DNA of 64,000 nucleotides, from NCBI RefSeq assembly GCF_002734215.1, contig NZ_NSEB01000006.1:1-64000 (forward strand), in the 5' to 3' direction. A model generated the notes under the pieces. It was given only the letters and a program-made list of their open reading frames with translations. It searched no databases and had not been told where the DNA came from. Position numbers and translations under genes: made by a program. The DNA is from Fredinandcohnia onubensis. Its GTDB lineage: Bacteria; Bacillota; Bacilli; Bacillales; Bacillaceae_L. Shown here piece after piece: positions 15,614-23,437 of the stretch (position 1 is its first letter; each line of letters opens with the position of its first letter).

Positions 15614-16636
15614 TTATCCACCTATATAAGACATTTCAATTTTCTTACGTTTCTTCGCAGTTTCCTCGGTTCGTTCATCTGAGTATCGATCACGTCTTAC
15701 TTGCCAAATCGACTTAAGGGTTTCATCAATCTCATTTTCAGATACATCTGAACGAATTAATGATCTTAAATCATGGCCCGCCGTTGCAAATAGGCATGTA
15801 TAGAGCTTTCCATCTGCGGAAATTCGTGCTCGGGTACAGCTTGAGCAGAAGGATTCTGTAACAGATGAAATGAAACCAATTTCCACATCTGTACCTACGT
15901 AACGATATCTCTTCGCTACTTCCCCATAATAATCGGCATCGACAGGCTCCAATGGCATTTCACTATGGATTAAGTCATGGATTGCCTTTTTCGAAACGAC
16001 TTGATCAAAATTCCAACCATTTGTCGTTCCAACATCCATAAATTCGATGAAACGAAGGGTGATTCCTTTGTCTTTAAAAAATCGAGCCATCGGAAGAATC
16101 TGCGAATCATTCTTTCCTTTTCGGACAACCATATTCATTTTTACATGAAGTCCAGCTTCCTGTGCTGCTTCAATCCCCGCTAATACCGGTTTCACTCCTA
16201 CGGAACGACCATTCATTCCTTTAAAAATATCGTTATCCATTGCATCAAGGCTAACATTAACACGCTGTAGCCCCGCTTCTTTCAATTGTTTTGCATATTT
16301 TGGCAAGAATATGCCGTTTGTCGTGAGGGCAATATCTTCAATACCTTCTATATGAGTTAAACGCTCAACGAGCTCATGGACATTTTTTCGAACTAACGGT
16401 TCTCCACCTGTTAACCGAATTTTTTGCACACCAAGTTTGACAAAGCTTCTTGTCAACGTTTCTATTTCAGAATAAGATAATAATTCTCCTTGCCTTAAGA
16501 ATTGATAATCATCTCCAAAGATTTCTTTAGGCATACAATACGAACAACGGAAATTGCATTGATCTGTGACAGAAATGCGCAAATCACGTAGAGGTCGATT
16601 CAATTGATCAACGATTTTTTCATTTTTTGTAGTCAT
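15614..16636 (-). CDS. moaA: GTP 3',8-cyclase (molybdenum cofactor synthesis)
   Basis: This radical SAM enzyme converts GTP to 3',8-cyclo-GTP, the first step of molybdopterin synthesis. The 340-aa product has the radical SAM cluster motif CNFRCSYC (Cys27, 31, 34), the motif LTGGEPLVR, and the second 4Fe-4S cluster site near the C-terminus ([19 protein letters not shown]). It ends in the Gly-Gly required for activity. No other moa genes are nearby. Confidence 0.95.
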   Translation of the reverse strand: MTTKNEKIVDQLNRPLRDLRISVTDQCNFRCSYCMPKEIFGDDYQFLRQGELLSYSEIETLTRSFVKLGVQKIRLTGGEPLVRKNVHELVERLTHIEGIEDIALTTNGIFLPKYAKQLKEAGLQRVNVSLDAMDNDIFKGMNGRSVGVKPVLAGIEAAQEAGLHVKMNMVVRKGKNDSQILPMARFFKDKGITLRFIEFMDVGTTNGWNFDQVVSKKAIHDLIHSEMPLEPVDADYYGEVAKRYRYVGTDVEIGFISSVTESFCSSCTRARISADGKLYTCLFATAGHDLRSLIRSDVSENEIDETLKSIWQVRRDRYSDERTEETAKKRKKIEMSYIGG

Positions 16637-16888
16637 TTAACCTGTCACTCCTACACTTTAAGTACCTATTACTCTACCATACTAACAAATTCTTGTGAAT
16701 AGAAACGATATTCCATGAAATCTGGTTTACGAAATTATTTTCAAAATGTAGACAAACGCCCACTACTTCTAGCCTATGGTTACATATCCATGTTAGTGAG
16801 GCAAGAATAAGGAGCAATTCTAGCCCAATCACGGTAAAAAGAAATATCCCGTGCCCGTAGTGGGAGATTAAAAACAGGAGGTAATTAG

Positions 16889-17089
16889 ATGGGACCATAT
16901 AGAAGACCATATGGATATGGCAGACCTGGCCGGTTTTTTTGGGGAGCACCTTTAGTTGGGGGATTAGTTGGAGGACTTGTTGGAAGTGCCCTTTTCAATC
17001 CATATTTCTATGGAGGATATGGTGGTTATGGAGGATATCCATTTTATCGCCCACCATTCTACCCTTATGGCGGCGGTTTCTGGTATTAA
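16889..17089 (+). CDS. small Gly/Tyr/Pro-rich protein
   Basis: The 66-aa product begins MGPYRRPYGYGRPGRFFWG and is dominated by glycine, tyrosine and proline, with a short hydrophobic middle (APLVGGLVGGLVGSALF) and repeats of GGYG. It resembles small spore-coat or surface proteins of Bacillus in composition only. A strong ribosome site (ACAGGAGGTAATTAG) supports expression. The function is unknown. Confidence 0.65.
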   Translation: MGPYRRPYGYGRPGRFFWGAPLVGGLVGGLVGSALFNPYFYGGYGGYGGYPFYRPPFYPYGGGFWY

Positions 17090-17095
17090 TCAAAA

Positions 17096-17138
17096 AAGAG
17101 AGCCGACAATATGACTCTGTCAGCTCTCTTCTTTTTTG
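17096..17138 (+). terminator. terminator after Gly/Tyr-rich gene
   Basis: AAGAGAGCCGACA pairs with TGTCAGCTCTCTT, then a T-tract follows. The 3' arm overlaps the last codons of the convergent yqzE gene. Confidence 0.8.
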
Positions 17139-17311
17139 TTCTTTTTGAACATGAGGGACACCGCAAGCGGCATAATTCCAAACCACCGATTGGTTAATGG
17201 GGGTTGTTCTTCCTTACGCTGCTTTTTTGTAGCCTTACGTACTTCTTTTGGCTGGTCTAAAGTCTTGACAATCTGTTGGGTTACAAACTTTACATAATCG
17301 TTTGTAGACAT
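17120..17311 (-). CDS. yqzE: YqzE family protein
   Basis: The 63-aa product begins MSTNDYVKFVTQQIVKTLDQ and contains RWFGIMPLAVSLMFKK, matching the small YqzE protein found downstream of comG and aroK in B. subtilis. It has a charged middle and one possible amphipathic or membrane segment near the C-terminus. The function is unknown. A dispersed repeat lies between it and aroK. Confidence 0.8.
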   Translation of the reverse strand: MSTNDYVKFVTQQIVKTLDQPKEVRKATKKQRKEEQPPLTNRWFGIMPLAVSLMFKKNKKEES

Positions 17312-17330
17312 AATAACACCTGCCTCTAAT

Positions 17331-17416
17331 CAAATGCGCCTTGGCGTATTTGTGCCCAGATTTTTCGAGCTTGCTCGAACTTCCTTTGAAAATCTGTGGC
17401 ATCCGCCGGAGACCTT
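17331..17416 (-). repeat. dispersed repeat, copy 1 (inverted relative to copy at 35591)
   Basis: Read on the minus strand this gives CTCCGGCGGATGCCACAGAT, a variable loop with TTCGAGCAAGCTCG, then AAAAATCTGGGC and CAAATACGCCAAGGCG. Copy 2 (35591-35682) has the same blocks in the same order on the plus strand. AGATTTT/AAAAATCT can fold into a hairpin. It fills the gap between aroK and yqzE. Confidence 0.85.
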
Positions 17417-17939
17417 AACTGATATTATTATTTCCATCTTTTTGCAAATGTAACCACGACACTATGTCATCGACAACTTCGTCTAGATTTTTTTCAGTTG
17501 TGTCAACTTTATAATGTGCTTCATTGTAAAAAGGCATTCGCTCACTATAAAGTTTACTTGTGTTGTCCTTTTTCTCTGAATCAAACAATGGTCGAGTTGG
17601 GTCAAACTGAACACGTTCAAAGATTTTCTCTATGTCACAATATAAGAAAATTACGTGACCTTTTTCCATCATCCACTGACGATTTTCCTCCTGAATGACA
17701 ATTCCACCACCGGTTGTTATCACCATATCATCTGTTGGTATTTCTTTTAGAAATAAGCGTTCATAGTTTCGAAAGGTTTGCTCACCATTTTCTGAGAAAA
17801 TATCCGCAATTCTTTTTCCTATCTTTTCTTCAATAAATTGATCCGTATCAATCACCGGCAAGTGTAAGACTTGTCCGAGTTTTTGTCCGATCGTTGTTTT
17901 TCCTGCTCCCATAAATCCTGTTAAATAAACGGCTTTCAT
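17415..17939 (-). CDS. aroK: Shikimate kinase
   Basis: The enzyme phosphorylates shikimate at the 3-hydroxyl in the chorismate pathway. The 174-aa product has the P-loop GFMGAGKTT (residues 8-16), the shikimate-contact aspartate in DTDQFIEEKIG, and the GGGIV segment. The length is typical of the family. It lies downstream of comGG on the same strand, as in B. subtilis, but has its own ribosome site and is likely monocistronic. Confidence 0.93.
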   Translation of the reverse strand: MKAVYLTGFMGAGKTTIGQKLGQVLHLPVIDTDQFIEEKIGKRIADIFSENGEQTFRNYERLFLKEIPTDDMVITTGGGIVIQEENRQWMMEKGHVIFLYCDIEKIFERVQFDPTRPLFDSEKKDNTSKLYSERMPFYNEAHYKVDTTEKNLDEVVDDIVSWLHLQKDGNNNIS

Positions 17940-18019
17940 TTCTCTACTCTCCTAAAAATGCGGCCTCATATGCGTCCACTCGATTTTTCTAAATTATAAC
18001 AAAAACATCCATGTTTGTC

Positions 18020-18403
18020 TTAACGTAATTCAATCCAAGAACCTATCACTTTTTTCTCATAATCATATACAAAGCGTGCACTATATTTGCGCTGTTCCTT
18101 TGTTGTACAAGAGATGGTAATTTGAGAGGTTGTTGTCGTTATTGGCACAACAGTATACGATATTGTACCGGTTGGAAAGTTAAGAGAACCAGTTCTTCCT
18201 GAGCTTTCTACATCTTCCTTTAATTTAGCCCGTATCTCCTCAACGCCTAGTTGCATTAGGTTCTCCAAGATGAATATTTCCTCTGTCTCCTTTGAAAAAC
18301 CTTTTTCCGTCAAATACGCATTTACTTGAAACGTGAACACAAGAAAAAATAAAAAAGATATCGCAAGTGTAACAGGAAGGATAAAACCTTGTTCATTTTT
18401 CAT
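18020..18403 (-). CDS. comGG: Competence pseudopilus protein ComGG
   Basis: This is a minor component of the competence pseudopilus, encoded by the last gene of the comG operon. The 127-aa product has an N-terminal hydrophobic segment (GFILPVTLAISFLFFLVFTF) but no consensus prepilin glutamate, as in other ComGG proteins. Its start overlaps the end of comGF by 4 bases. Identity rests on position and topology more than on sequence. Confidence 0.85.
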   Translation of the reverse strand: MKNEQGFILPVTLAISFLFFLVFTFQVNAYLTEKGFSKETEEIFILENLMQLGVEEIRAKLKEDVESSGRTGSLNFPTGTISYTVVPITTTTSQITISCTTKEQRKYSARFVYDYEKKVIGSWIELR

Positions 18404-18840
18404 GCATCCTTAACCTCCACTGTAGTGAATGCCGAAATAACGGCTTGATACGTTTTCCCATCAACGGTTACAACTGAAATTAAAAAACCATTTGTTTTCG
18501 ACTCAAATGTTACACCCGTTATTTGCTGAAGTAACACCTCATGACCTTTTCCGTTTACCCTTCTTCTTATTTTGTCATTGTATTTTTCGAAACTCACTGA
18601 TTCACCGGCCGCATTTTTAAAGAACACTGAACTATTTTTTGATACAGTAATTTCACTTGCTTCACGCACTTCCATTTTCATTTGTTGAATTAAAATTTGC
18701 CATTCAAGTATATTGAACTGTTCATTATTGTCTCGGAACACGACACTAAGAAATGGTGTAATAAATGAAAGAATGACTAGCAAAATTGAAAAAGTTACTA
18801 ACATCTCAACCAAAGTAAAGCCCTTGTCATTATTCACCAT
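18400..18840 (-). CDS. comGF: Competence pseudopilus protein ComGF
   Basis: The 146-aa product has a type IV prepilin N-terminus, DKGFTLVEML, with the membrane helix to about residue 30 and a beta-rich C-terminal part. It is cleaved by ComC. The ATG at 18840 gives a normal short leader; a longer upstream reading frame runs inside comGE and is rejected. It overlaps comGE by 11 bases. Confidence 0.88.
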   Translation of the reverse strand: MVNNDKGFTLVEMLVTFSILLVILSFITPFLSVVFRDNNEQFNILEWQILIQQMKMEVREASEITVSKNSSVFFKNAAGESVSFEKYNDKIRRRVNGKGHEVLLQQITGVTFESKTNGFLISVVTVDGKTYQAVISAFTTVEVKDA

Positions 18841-19171
18841 TAAGGTATCCACATCTTTCGTACGTTTTTGAGAGCTTGTCCTCCCATGTAATACAAAGCT
18901 CCCATTTTTGAAGCTCCTCATTAAATGTTTTTGAAAAAAGATAGGTAACCCCGTTTTTTATGACCCTATCTATATTTGATTCATCACCGTTGTAGTCCTT
19001 ATTGAGCTCCTCTGATAATAATTGTCTTCCCAGATTATAGATTTCAGTGTTTTTTCGTTCTGTCATGATAAGTAATAGTTGGGGAAGGAGTGTTGCACAA
19101 AGCATAAGCCAAATCGAGACTGCAAGGAGCATCTCTACTAATGTAAAGCCTCGTTTATTCCTTACTAACAT
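18830..19171 (-). CDS. comGE: Competence pseudopilus protein ComGE
   Basis: The 113-aa product has the prepilin cleavage motif KRGFTLVEML directly after a short basic leader, and a membrane helix to about residue 32. It overlaps comGD by 17 bases at its start and comGF at its end, within the seven-gene comG operon for assembling the DNA-uptake pseudopilus. Confidence 0.9.
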   Translation of the reverse strand: MLVRNKRGFTLVEMLLAVSIWLMLCATLLPQLLLIMTERKNTEIYNLGRQLLSEELNKDYNGDESNIDRVIKNGVTYLFSKTFNEELQKWELCITWEDKLSKTYERCGYLNGE

Positions 19172-19607
19172 AAAACCTACCCTTTCCCAACAAGAACGTT
19201 ACAGTATATTTGGTATCCTTATACAAAAACCAGATCTCCCCGGACCGCTGAATATTCCCATTACTTGTAAAAACTAACCTCGACCCAAGTGTGGTAATAA
19301 CGATCCGAATCGTCGGGTTAATTTTTCGAACAAATACCACATCATTTGATTTCGCACTGCTAAGCTCATAATACGACCCGCTTGCACTGAAATAAAGCCT
19401 TGTTGATTCATTATGGCTGATCGCATATTGTTGGCTGTAAAAAATATCATTTTGCAGCTGTTCCAGAAAATGATCTATCTTTTTGGATTCATGTAGTGGT
19501 CTTAGCTGCAGAAGACTTATCGAGGAAATGACAATCACAATTGATAGGACAACTAAGGCTTCGATTAGGGTGAAGCCTTTATGGTTGAGTAGAGGCTGTA
19601 TTTTCAA
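19155..19607 (-). CDS. comGD: Competence pseudopilus protein ComGD
   Basis: The prepilin motif HKGFTLIEAL lies near the N-terminus, followed by the hydrophobic helix VVLSIVIVISSISLL. The TTG at 19607 is proposed as start because it gives an 11-residue leader (LKIQPLLNHKG) like B. subtilis ComGD, with GGAAAAG upstream, and overlaps the comGC stop region. An ATG at 19631 is possible. It would be about 150 aa. The protein is part of the pseudopilus. Confidence 0.85.
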   Translation of the reverse strand: MKIQPLLNHKGFTLIEALVVLSIVIVISSISLLQLRPLHESKKIDHFLEQLQNDIFYSQQYAISHNESTRLYFSASGSYYELSSAKSNDVVFVRKINPTIRIVITTLGSRLVFTSNGNIQRSGEIWFLYKDTKYTVTFLLGKGRFYVSKE

Positions 19608-19908
19608 CTTGTGCAACTTTTCCGTTTCCATCAATTGTAATGGTGTCACCATTTGGACAAGCTGGGATGCCATCTTTAAGATATTTTTCATCCGTTAAAT
19701 CTTGTTCTGTTGGGGTCTTGTCATTTTCCAACTCATACGCCTGCACCTGCGCTTCAACCATTTTCACTAGTGCATCACACCCTTTATTTTTAATAACTGA
19801 ATTATGCTTCGTCACATTGGGCACGGTTATCAAAAGCAAAATCGATACGACTAATAACACTATTAACATTTCCACAAGGGTAAACCCCTTTTGATTTTTC
19901 AATTTCAT
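19579..19908 (-). CDS. comGC: Competence major pseudopilin ComGC
   Basis: This is the major pilin-like subunit of the DNA-uptake pseudopilus. The 109-aa product has the leader MKLKNQKG, then FTLVEMLIVLLVVSILLLIT with Glu at position +5 of the mature protein. Two cysteines near residues 44 and 83 fit the disulphide found in ComGC. It follows comGB by 14 bases. Confidence 0.95.
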   Translation of the reverse strand: MKLKNQKGFTLVEMLIVLLVVSILLLITVPNVTKHNSVIKNKGCDALVKMVEAQVQAYELENDKTPTEQDLTDEKYLKDGIPACPNGDTITIDGNGKVAQVENTASTQP

Positions 19909-19922
19909 CTACATCTTCCTTT

Positions 19923-20966
19923 CTATATTCCATTTAAAAGTTGAAACATCGGAACCATGATGGCGGCGTACATCAACATGATGATAATTCCGATAGTCGC
20001 AAATAAGATTGGTTGGACGATTGCTAATAATTTTGTTACCTTTTCCTCGGCTTTTTCCATTACATATTGGCTATAATGCTGGAGTTCGCTGGCTAAATTT
20101 CCGTTAGATTGGCCATGTAAAATAACCATTGCTAAATCTGCCTCGTAATATTCTCGCACTCTCAAAATGTCCTCGAAACGATTACCCGCTCTTAGAAGCT
20201 GTTTCATTTCTATTGCTTCCTCTCGAAAAAAAGGCGAGTGAAGCTGCTGTTCAAACATGGTTAACGCTTGAAAGATCGATAATCCACCTTTTAATAAATT
20301 ACTAAGTTGCACGGAAAAGAAATGTGAATTAAACATGATCGTTACTTTTTTTAAAATGGGAATCTTTAAGAGTAGCTTCATTTTTTCAACTGGGGTAAGT
20401 TTTTGAAAATGAAGAATATAGTAAGTGAGGCCAATGATCATTAGTAAACCGACAATGAGGAGTAAATTTCGATTTAGTTCAGGGAGCCTTAATAAAAGTT
20501 TGGAAATCATCGTCTGTTCATAACTCATCGAGGTAAATAAGCTTTCAAATTGTGGTAAAAGGATTTTTTCAATCATAGTAAACATAAATCCAACAAACAA
20601 TAATAAAGCAAGTGGATAGCGAATTAATTTTTTTCCTTTTTCAAAATGGGTAATCTTTTTCTGCAACATTGTGCTTCCTTCACGGAGGGCAAATGAAATA
20701 TCGCCATGCTGCTCGGCAAAATACAAGTAACCGAGTATATCCTTATGAAATTCCACCTTACTAAAGGCAGAATATAAGGATTCACCTTGTTTACAGCTTT
20801 CAATGATTACTTCAATGTCCCTGCTGTGTTTCTTCGGCAACTGGAACAACAGGAATTGTGAGGCTTGTTCAAAGGAATAGCCTTGATCAAGTAAATTACC
20901 CATTCTACTCAAATATAATGATTGTTCCTTTAAGGTCCAATTCTTATTTCTTTTCCTTGGTATCAT
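19923..20966 (-). CDS. comGB: Competence transport membrane protein ComGB
   Basis: This is the polytopic platform protein of the type II secretion/type IV pilus F family (GspF/PilC). The product has about 347 aa with three membrane segments (near residues 115-135, 165-185 and 320-343) and two cytoplasmic repeats. The ATG at 20966 is preferred over a TTG two codons earlier; neither has a strong ribosome site. It overlaps the end of comGA and is probably coupled to it. Confidence 0.93.
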   Translation of the reverse strand: MIPRKRNKNWTLKEQSLYLSRMGNLLDQGYSFEQASQFLLFQLPKKHSRDIEVIIESCKQGESLYSAFSKVEFHKDILGYLYFAEQHGDISFALREGSTMLQKKITHFEKGKKLIRYPLALLLFVGFMFTMIEKILLPQFESLFTSMSYEQTMISKLLLRLPELNRNLLLIVGLLMIIGLTYYILHFQKLTPVEKMKLLLKIPILKKVTIMFNSHFFSVQLSNLLKGGLSIFQALTMFEQQLHSPFFREEAIEMKQLLRAGNRFEDILRVREYYEADLAMVILHGQSNGNLASELQHYSQYVMEKAEEKVTKLLAIVQPILFATIGIIIMLMYAAIMVPMFQLLNGI

Positions 20967-22020
20967 TGACAACCCATCTTTCTAACGCATCGGGATATAA
21001 GTATCCAAGGGCAATTCCTTTTTTAATAACGTCTCTTAACTTTTCGTATCGGTATTCGGCTTTGTCTCCCCTTGCTTCCTTCATTACTTCATTCAGGGCA
21101 TGTCCATTCAAAAGCTCGTACACCCCCACTCGTCTTACTTTTCGGTACTTTTTACATTGTGGGGAACATTTACCTTCACAATATGGACATTTGAGGTCAA
21201 CAAGCCTTTGTGCTGCGATTGCTATTAACGTTTGCTCGATTTCCTGCAAGGATACATCAAATTCTAACAGCCGATAAATCGCACCTTTTGTATCTCTAGT
21301 ATGCATAGTTGTGAGGACCAAATGACCTGTGAGAGCTGCCCGCACAGCAATTTTTGCCGTTTCTGAATCCCTAATTTCGCCCACCATGATAATATCGGGA
21401 TCATGACGCAAAATAGCCTTCAAGCCATGTGCATATGTGATTCCGGCTTTTTCGTTCACCTGAACCTGTAGAACATCTTCACTTTGTTTTTCAATGGGAT
21501 CTTCTAATGTAATGATATTTCGGTTGAAAAGCTTCTTCGTTGCGTGCAGTAAGGAATAGAGGGTGGTTGTTTTGCCTGATCCTGTTGGTCCAGTAAAAAT
21601 AATTAACCCGTGTGAATGTTTTAATAGTGAAAGAAGTTTAGTTGTCATAGTCGGAAAAAGCGATAGATTTGCAAGAGAATAGGTTGGTGTTTCAGGTAGG
21701 ATACGTATGACTAGACTTTCGTTGTAAGGTGTGGGCAGTGTAGACAATCGAAGGTTAATGGTTATGCCTTTTAGATTTAAGGTAATTGCACCGTTCTGTG
21801 GTCTTCTCCTTTCTCCAATATCCATTCCAGCAAGAAATTTATAATGGGAAATTAACCGTTCGCAAACATCCTTTGGAATGGTTTGCTTATTGAACAAATC
21901 GCTATCGAGTCGGTATTGGACCACGGCATCGTTGATTTTCGGAACAAAATGGATATCTGATACATTCATTGACCAAGCATTCTCGATCAATTGGTCACCG
22001 AGCTGTTCGATTTCACTCAA
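20944..22020 (-). CDS. comGA: Competence pilus assembly ATPase ComGA
   Basis: This is the traffic ATPase that powers assembly of the competence pseudopilus. The 358-aa product has the Walker A motif GPTGSGKTT, the Asp box ITLEDPIEK, Walker B DIIMVGEIRD, the His box TGHLVLTTMHT, and a CPYC...CSPQC zinc site near the C-terminus. The TTG at 22020 lies 8 bases after AAGGAG; the GTG at 22029 abuts the ribosome site and is unlikely. It is the first gene of comGA-GG. Confidence 0.95.
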   Translation of the reverse strand: MSEIEQLGDQLIENAWSMNVSDIHFVPKINDAVVQYRLDSDLFNKQTIPKDVCERLISHYKFLAGMDIGERRRPQNGAITLNLKGITINLRLSTLPTPYNESLVIRILPETPTYSLANLSLFPTMTTKLLSLLKHSHGLIIFTGPTGSGKTTTLYSLLHATKKLFNRNIITLEDPIEKQSEDVLQVQVNEKAGITYAHGLKAILRHDPDIIMVGEIRDSETAKIAVRAALTGHLVLTTMHTRDTKGAIYRLLEFDVSLQEIEQTLIAIAAQRLVDLKCPYCEGKCSPQCKKYRKVRRVGVYELLNGHALNEVMKEARGDKAEYRYEKLRDVIKKGIALGYLYPDALERWVVNDTKEKK

Positions 22021-22396
22021 ATAATTCACTCCTTTTTGAACTCATATTTTTATTTTTTTCTCTTGCAGGTAACATATTTCAACAAATATCTACAAACTCC
22101 TTCTTTTTTTAAAAAAATATTTGTGAACTTTATTTGAACATGGAGAATTGTGAACTTCTCAAAAAAAATAAAATACAACCCCTGCCATTAGGGTTGTATT
22201 TTGGTGGAAATTTGAATCTATTATTAGGAGGAATCAATACATTGTATGTTCGTTTTCTGCAAAGTATGCCAATTATACTTGAAAATAATCGTTGTTTATT
22301 TATGAACTTTTATCTACAAGTGATATAAATCACTTATTGATGGTAATTAACTGTAATATAATTGGGGTATCAATAGGGTCGCAAGGAGTGAAGACG
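22021..22396. other. divergent intergenic region with hairpin and short frame
   Basis: This 376-bp AT-rich gap separates comGA (minus) from a regulator gene (plus). It holds a strong hairpin (next entry). On the plus strand AGGAGG (about 22227) precedes a possible 28-codon frame starting TTG at 22242 and ending at 22328, which could be a leader peptide, but support is weak. I could not find a convincing pair of ComK boxes. Confidence 0.4.
22160..22201 (-). terminator. terminator hairpin without an obvious gene
   Basis: An 11-bp perfect stem, AAATACAACCC with GGGTTGTATTT, is followed on the minus strand by TATTTTTTT. No minus-strand gene precedes it, so it would end a short transcript starting near the regulator gene, or act as an attenuator ahead of comGA. 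Confidence 0.6.
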
Positions 22397-23089
22397 GTGG
22401 AACAAACACTGAAGATAACGAACGTTTTAGCAGATCCAACCCGTTATTATATTTACCAATACATTATTAAACAAAATGAAGATGTCACCGTTCAAGAAAT
22501 CGCAGAAGAATTTGAAATTCATCCGAATGTAGCAAGACTACATTTAACCAAGCTTGAAGATGTCAATATGCTTGTGTCGGAAGCAAAGAAAACAGGAAAA
22601 GGTGGCAGACCGAGTCGTCTTTATCGACTATCAAATGATCACATTCAAATTAATTTTCCGTTTCGCGATTATCAACTACTTTCAAAAATTGCAATTGAAA
22701 CGATGGCAACACTTGGTGATGTGGGAAAACAAGCACTTGAACTAACAGGTAGAAGATTCGGGGAGGAACTAGTGAACCATCAAATCCCAGTTTCAATCCA
22801 TGAGCTAACCTTTGACCAAAAGCTTGATATTTTAAAAAAGGCATCCACAGTTGCGGGTTTTTATCCAGATTTAGACCATAATAAGGATAAGACAAAAATC
22901 TTTTTAAAGATTAATAATTGTCCATTCAGAGAAATTGCTCAAGAAAACTTTGAAGCCGTTTGTGGAATGCATCATGCATTTCTAAGAGGAATGTTTAATT
23001 TACTCTTTGACGATGTGGTGCTGGAGGAGTCAGAAAATATCATTCTTGGTTGTAATTCTTGCAGTTATCACGCAATTGTCGCAAAGTAA
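22397..23089 (+). CDS. HTH regulator with Fe-S-type cysteine cluster (SufR/ArsR-like)
   Basis: The 230-aa product starts with a winged helix-turn-helix (ADPTRYYIYQYII, VTVQEIAEEFEIHPNVARLH). The C-terminal domain has four cysteines: NNCPF, AVCGMHHAFL, and GCNSCSYH, spaced C-X13-C then C-X2-C, reminiscent of the cluster-binding SufR group of DeoR/ArsR-like repressors. It therefore may sense iron-sulphur status or metal. The GTG at 22397 lies 8 bases after AAGGAG; upstream frame extensions lack a ribosome site. The target is unknown. Confidence 0.75.
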   Translation: MEQTLKITNVLADPTRYYIYQYIIKQNEDVTVQEIAEEFEIHPNVARLHLTKLEDVNMLVSEAKKTGKGGRPSRLYRLSNDHIQINFPFRDYQLLSKIAIETMATLGDVGKQALELTGRRFGEELVNHQIPVSIHELTFDQKLDILKKASTVAGFYPDLDHNKDKTKIFLKINNCPFREIAQENFEAVCGMHHAFLRGMFNLLFDDVVLEESENIILGCNSCSYHAIVAK

Positions 23090-23091
23090 TG

Positions 23092-23121
23092 TTTACATTT
23101 GTGTAATCGTTACATTATAAT
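23092..23121 (+). promoter_or_regulatory. yqgY promoter
   Basis: TTTACA (23092-23097) and TATAAT (23116-23121) are 18 bases apart, 45 bases before the yqgY start. This gives yqgY its own sigma-A promoter after the regulator gene. Confidence 0.6.
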
Positions 23122-23165
23122 AATAAAAGTGATGTTAAATCATGTCTAAGGGGGGAAATATACAT

Positions 23166-23408
23166 ATGGAACGTATGTACCGAGTTTTAGGTTTTTGGAC
23201 AGGTATATTTGCAGTAATGTTCTACGTTGGTGGTATGGATGTTCTAGCACTAATTTTCTTTGCACAAACCGGATTTTTCGTCCTTTTAAGCTATTTAAAA
23301 TTGTCTGAAAGAATGTACATTTACGTGTTTGGCGCATATTTAACTGTTTTCTTCTGTGCCTTCTCTTACTACACCACATTTATGATGCCACTTGGTGGAG
23401 GTCACTAA
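23166..23408 (+). CDS. yqgY: DUF2626 membrane protein YqgY
   Basis: The 80-aa product, starting MERMYRVLGFWTGIFAVMFY, has three predicted membrane segments. It fits the DUF2626/YqgY family of small Bacillus membrane proteins (about 79 aa in B. subtilis). The ATG at 23166 follows AAGGGGGGAAAT; the in-frame ATG eight codons upstream lacks a ribosome site. The function is unknown. Confidence 0.8.
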   Translation: MERMYRVLGFWTGIFAVMFYVGGMDVLALIFFAQTGFFVLLSYLKLSERMYIYVFGAYLTVFFCAFSYYTTFMMPLGGGH

Positions 23409-23437
23409 AAAAAAGCGATGGAAACATCGCTTTTTTA
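23408..23437. terminator. bidirectional terminator
   Basis: AAAAGCGATG and CATCGCTTTT form a 10-bp stem with a GAAA loop between convergent yqgY and the methyltransferase gene, with A/T tracts on both sides. Confidence 0.88.

Noticed and set aside
22021-22160. ComK boxes (AAAA-N5-TTTT pairs) upstream of comGA
   Set aside because: The region is so rich in A and T runs that partial matches are meaningless. No pair with proper spacing was convincing.
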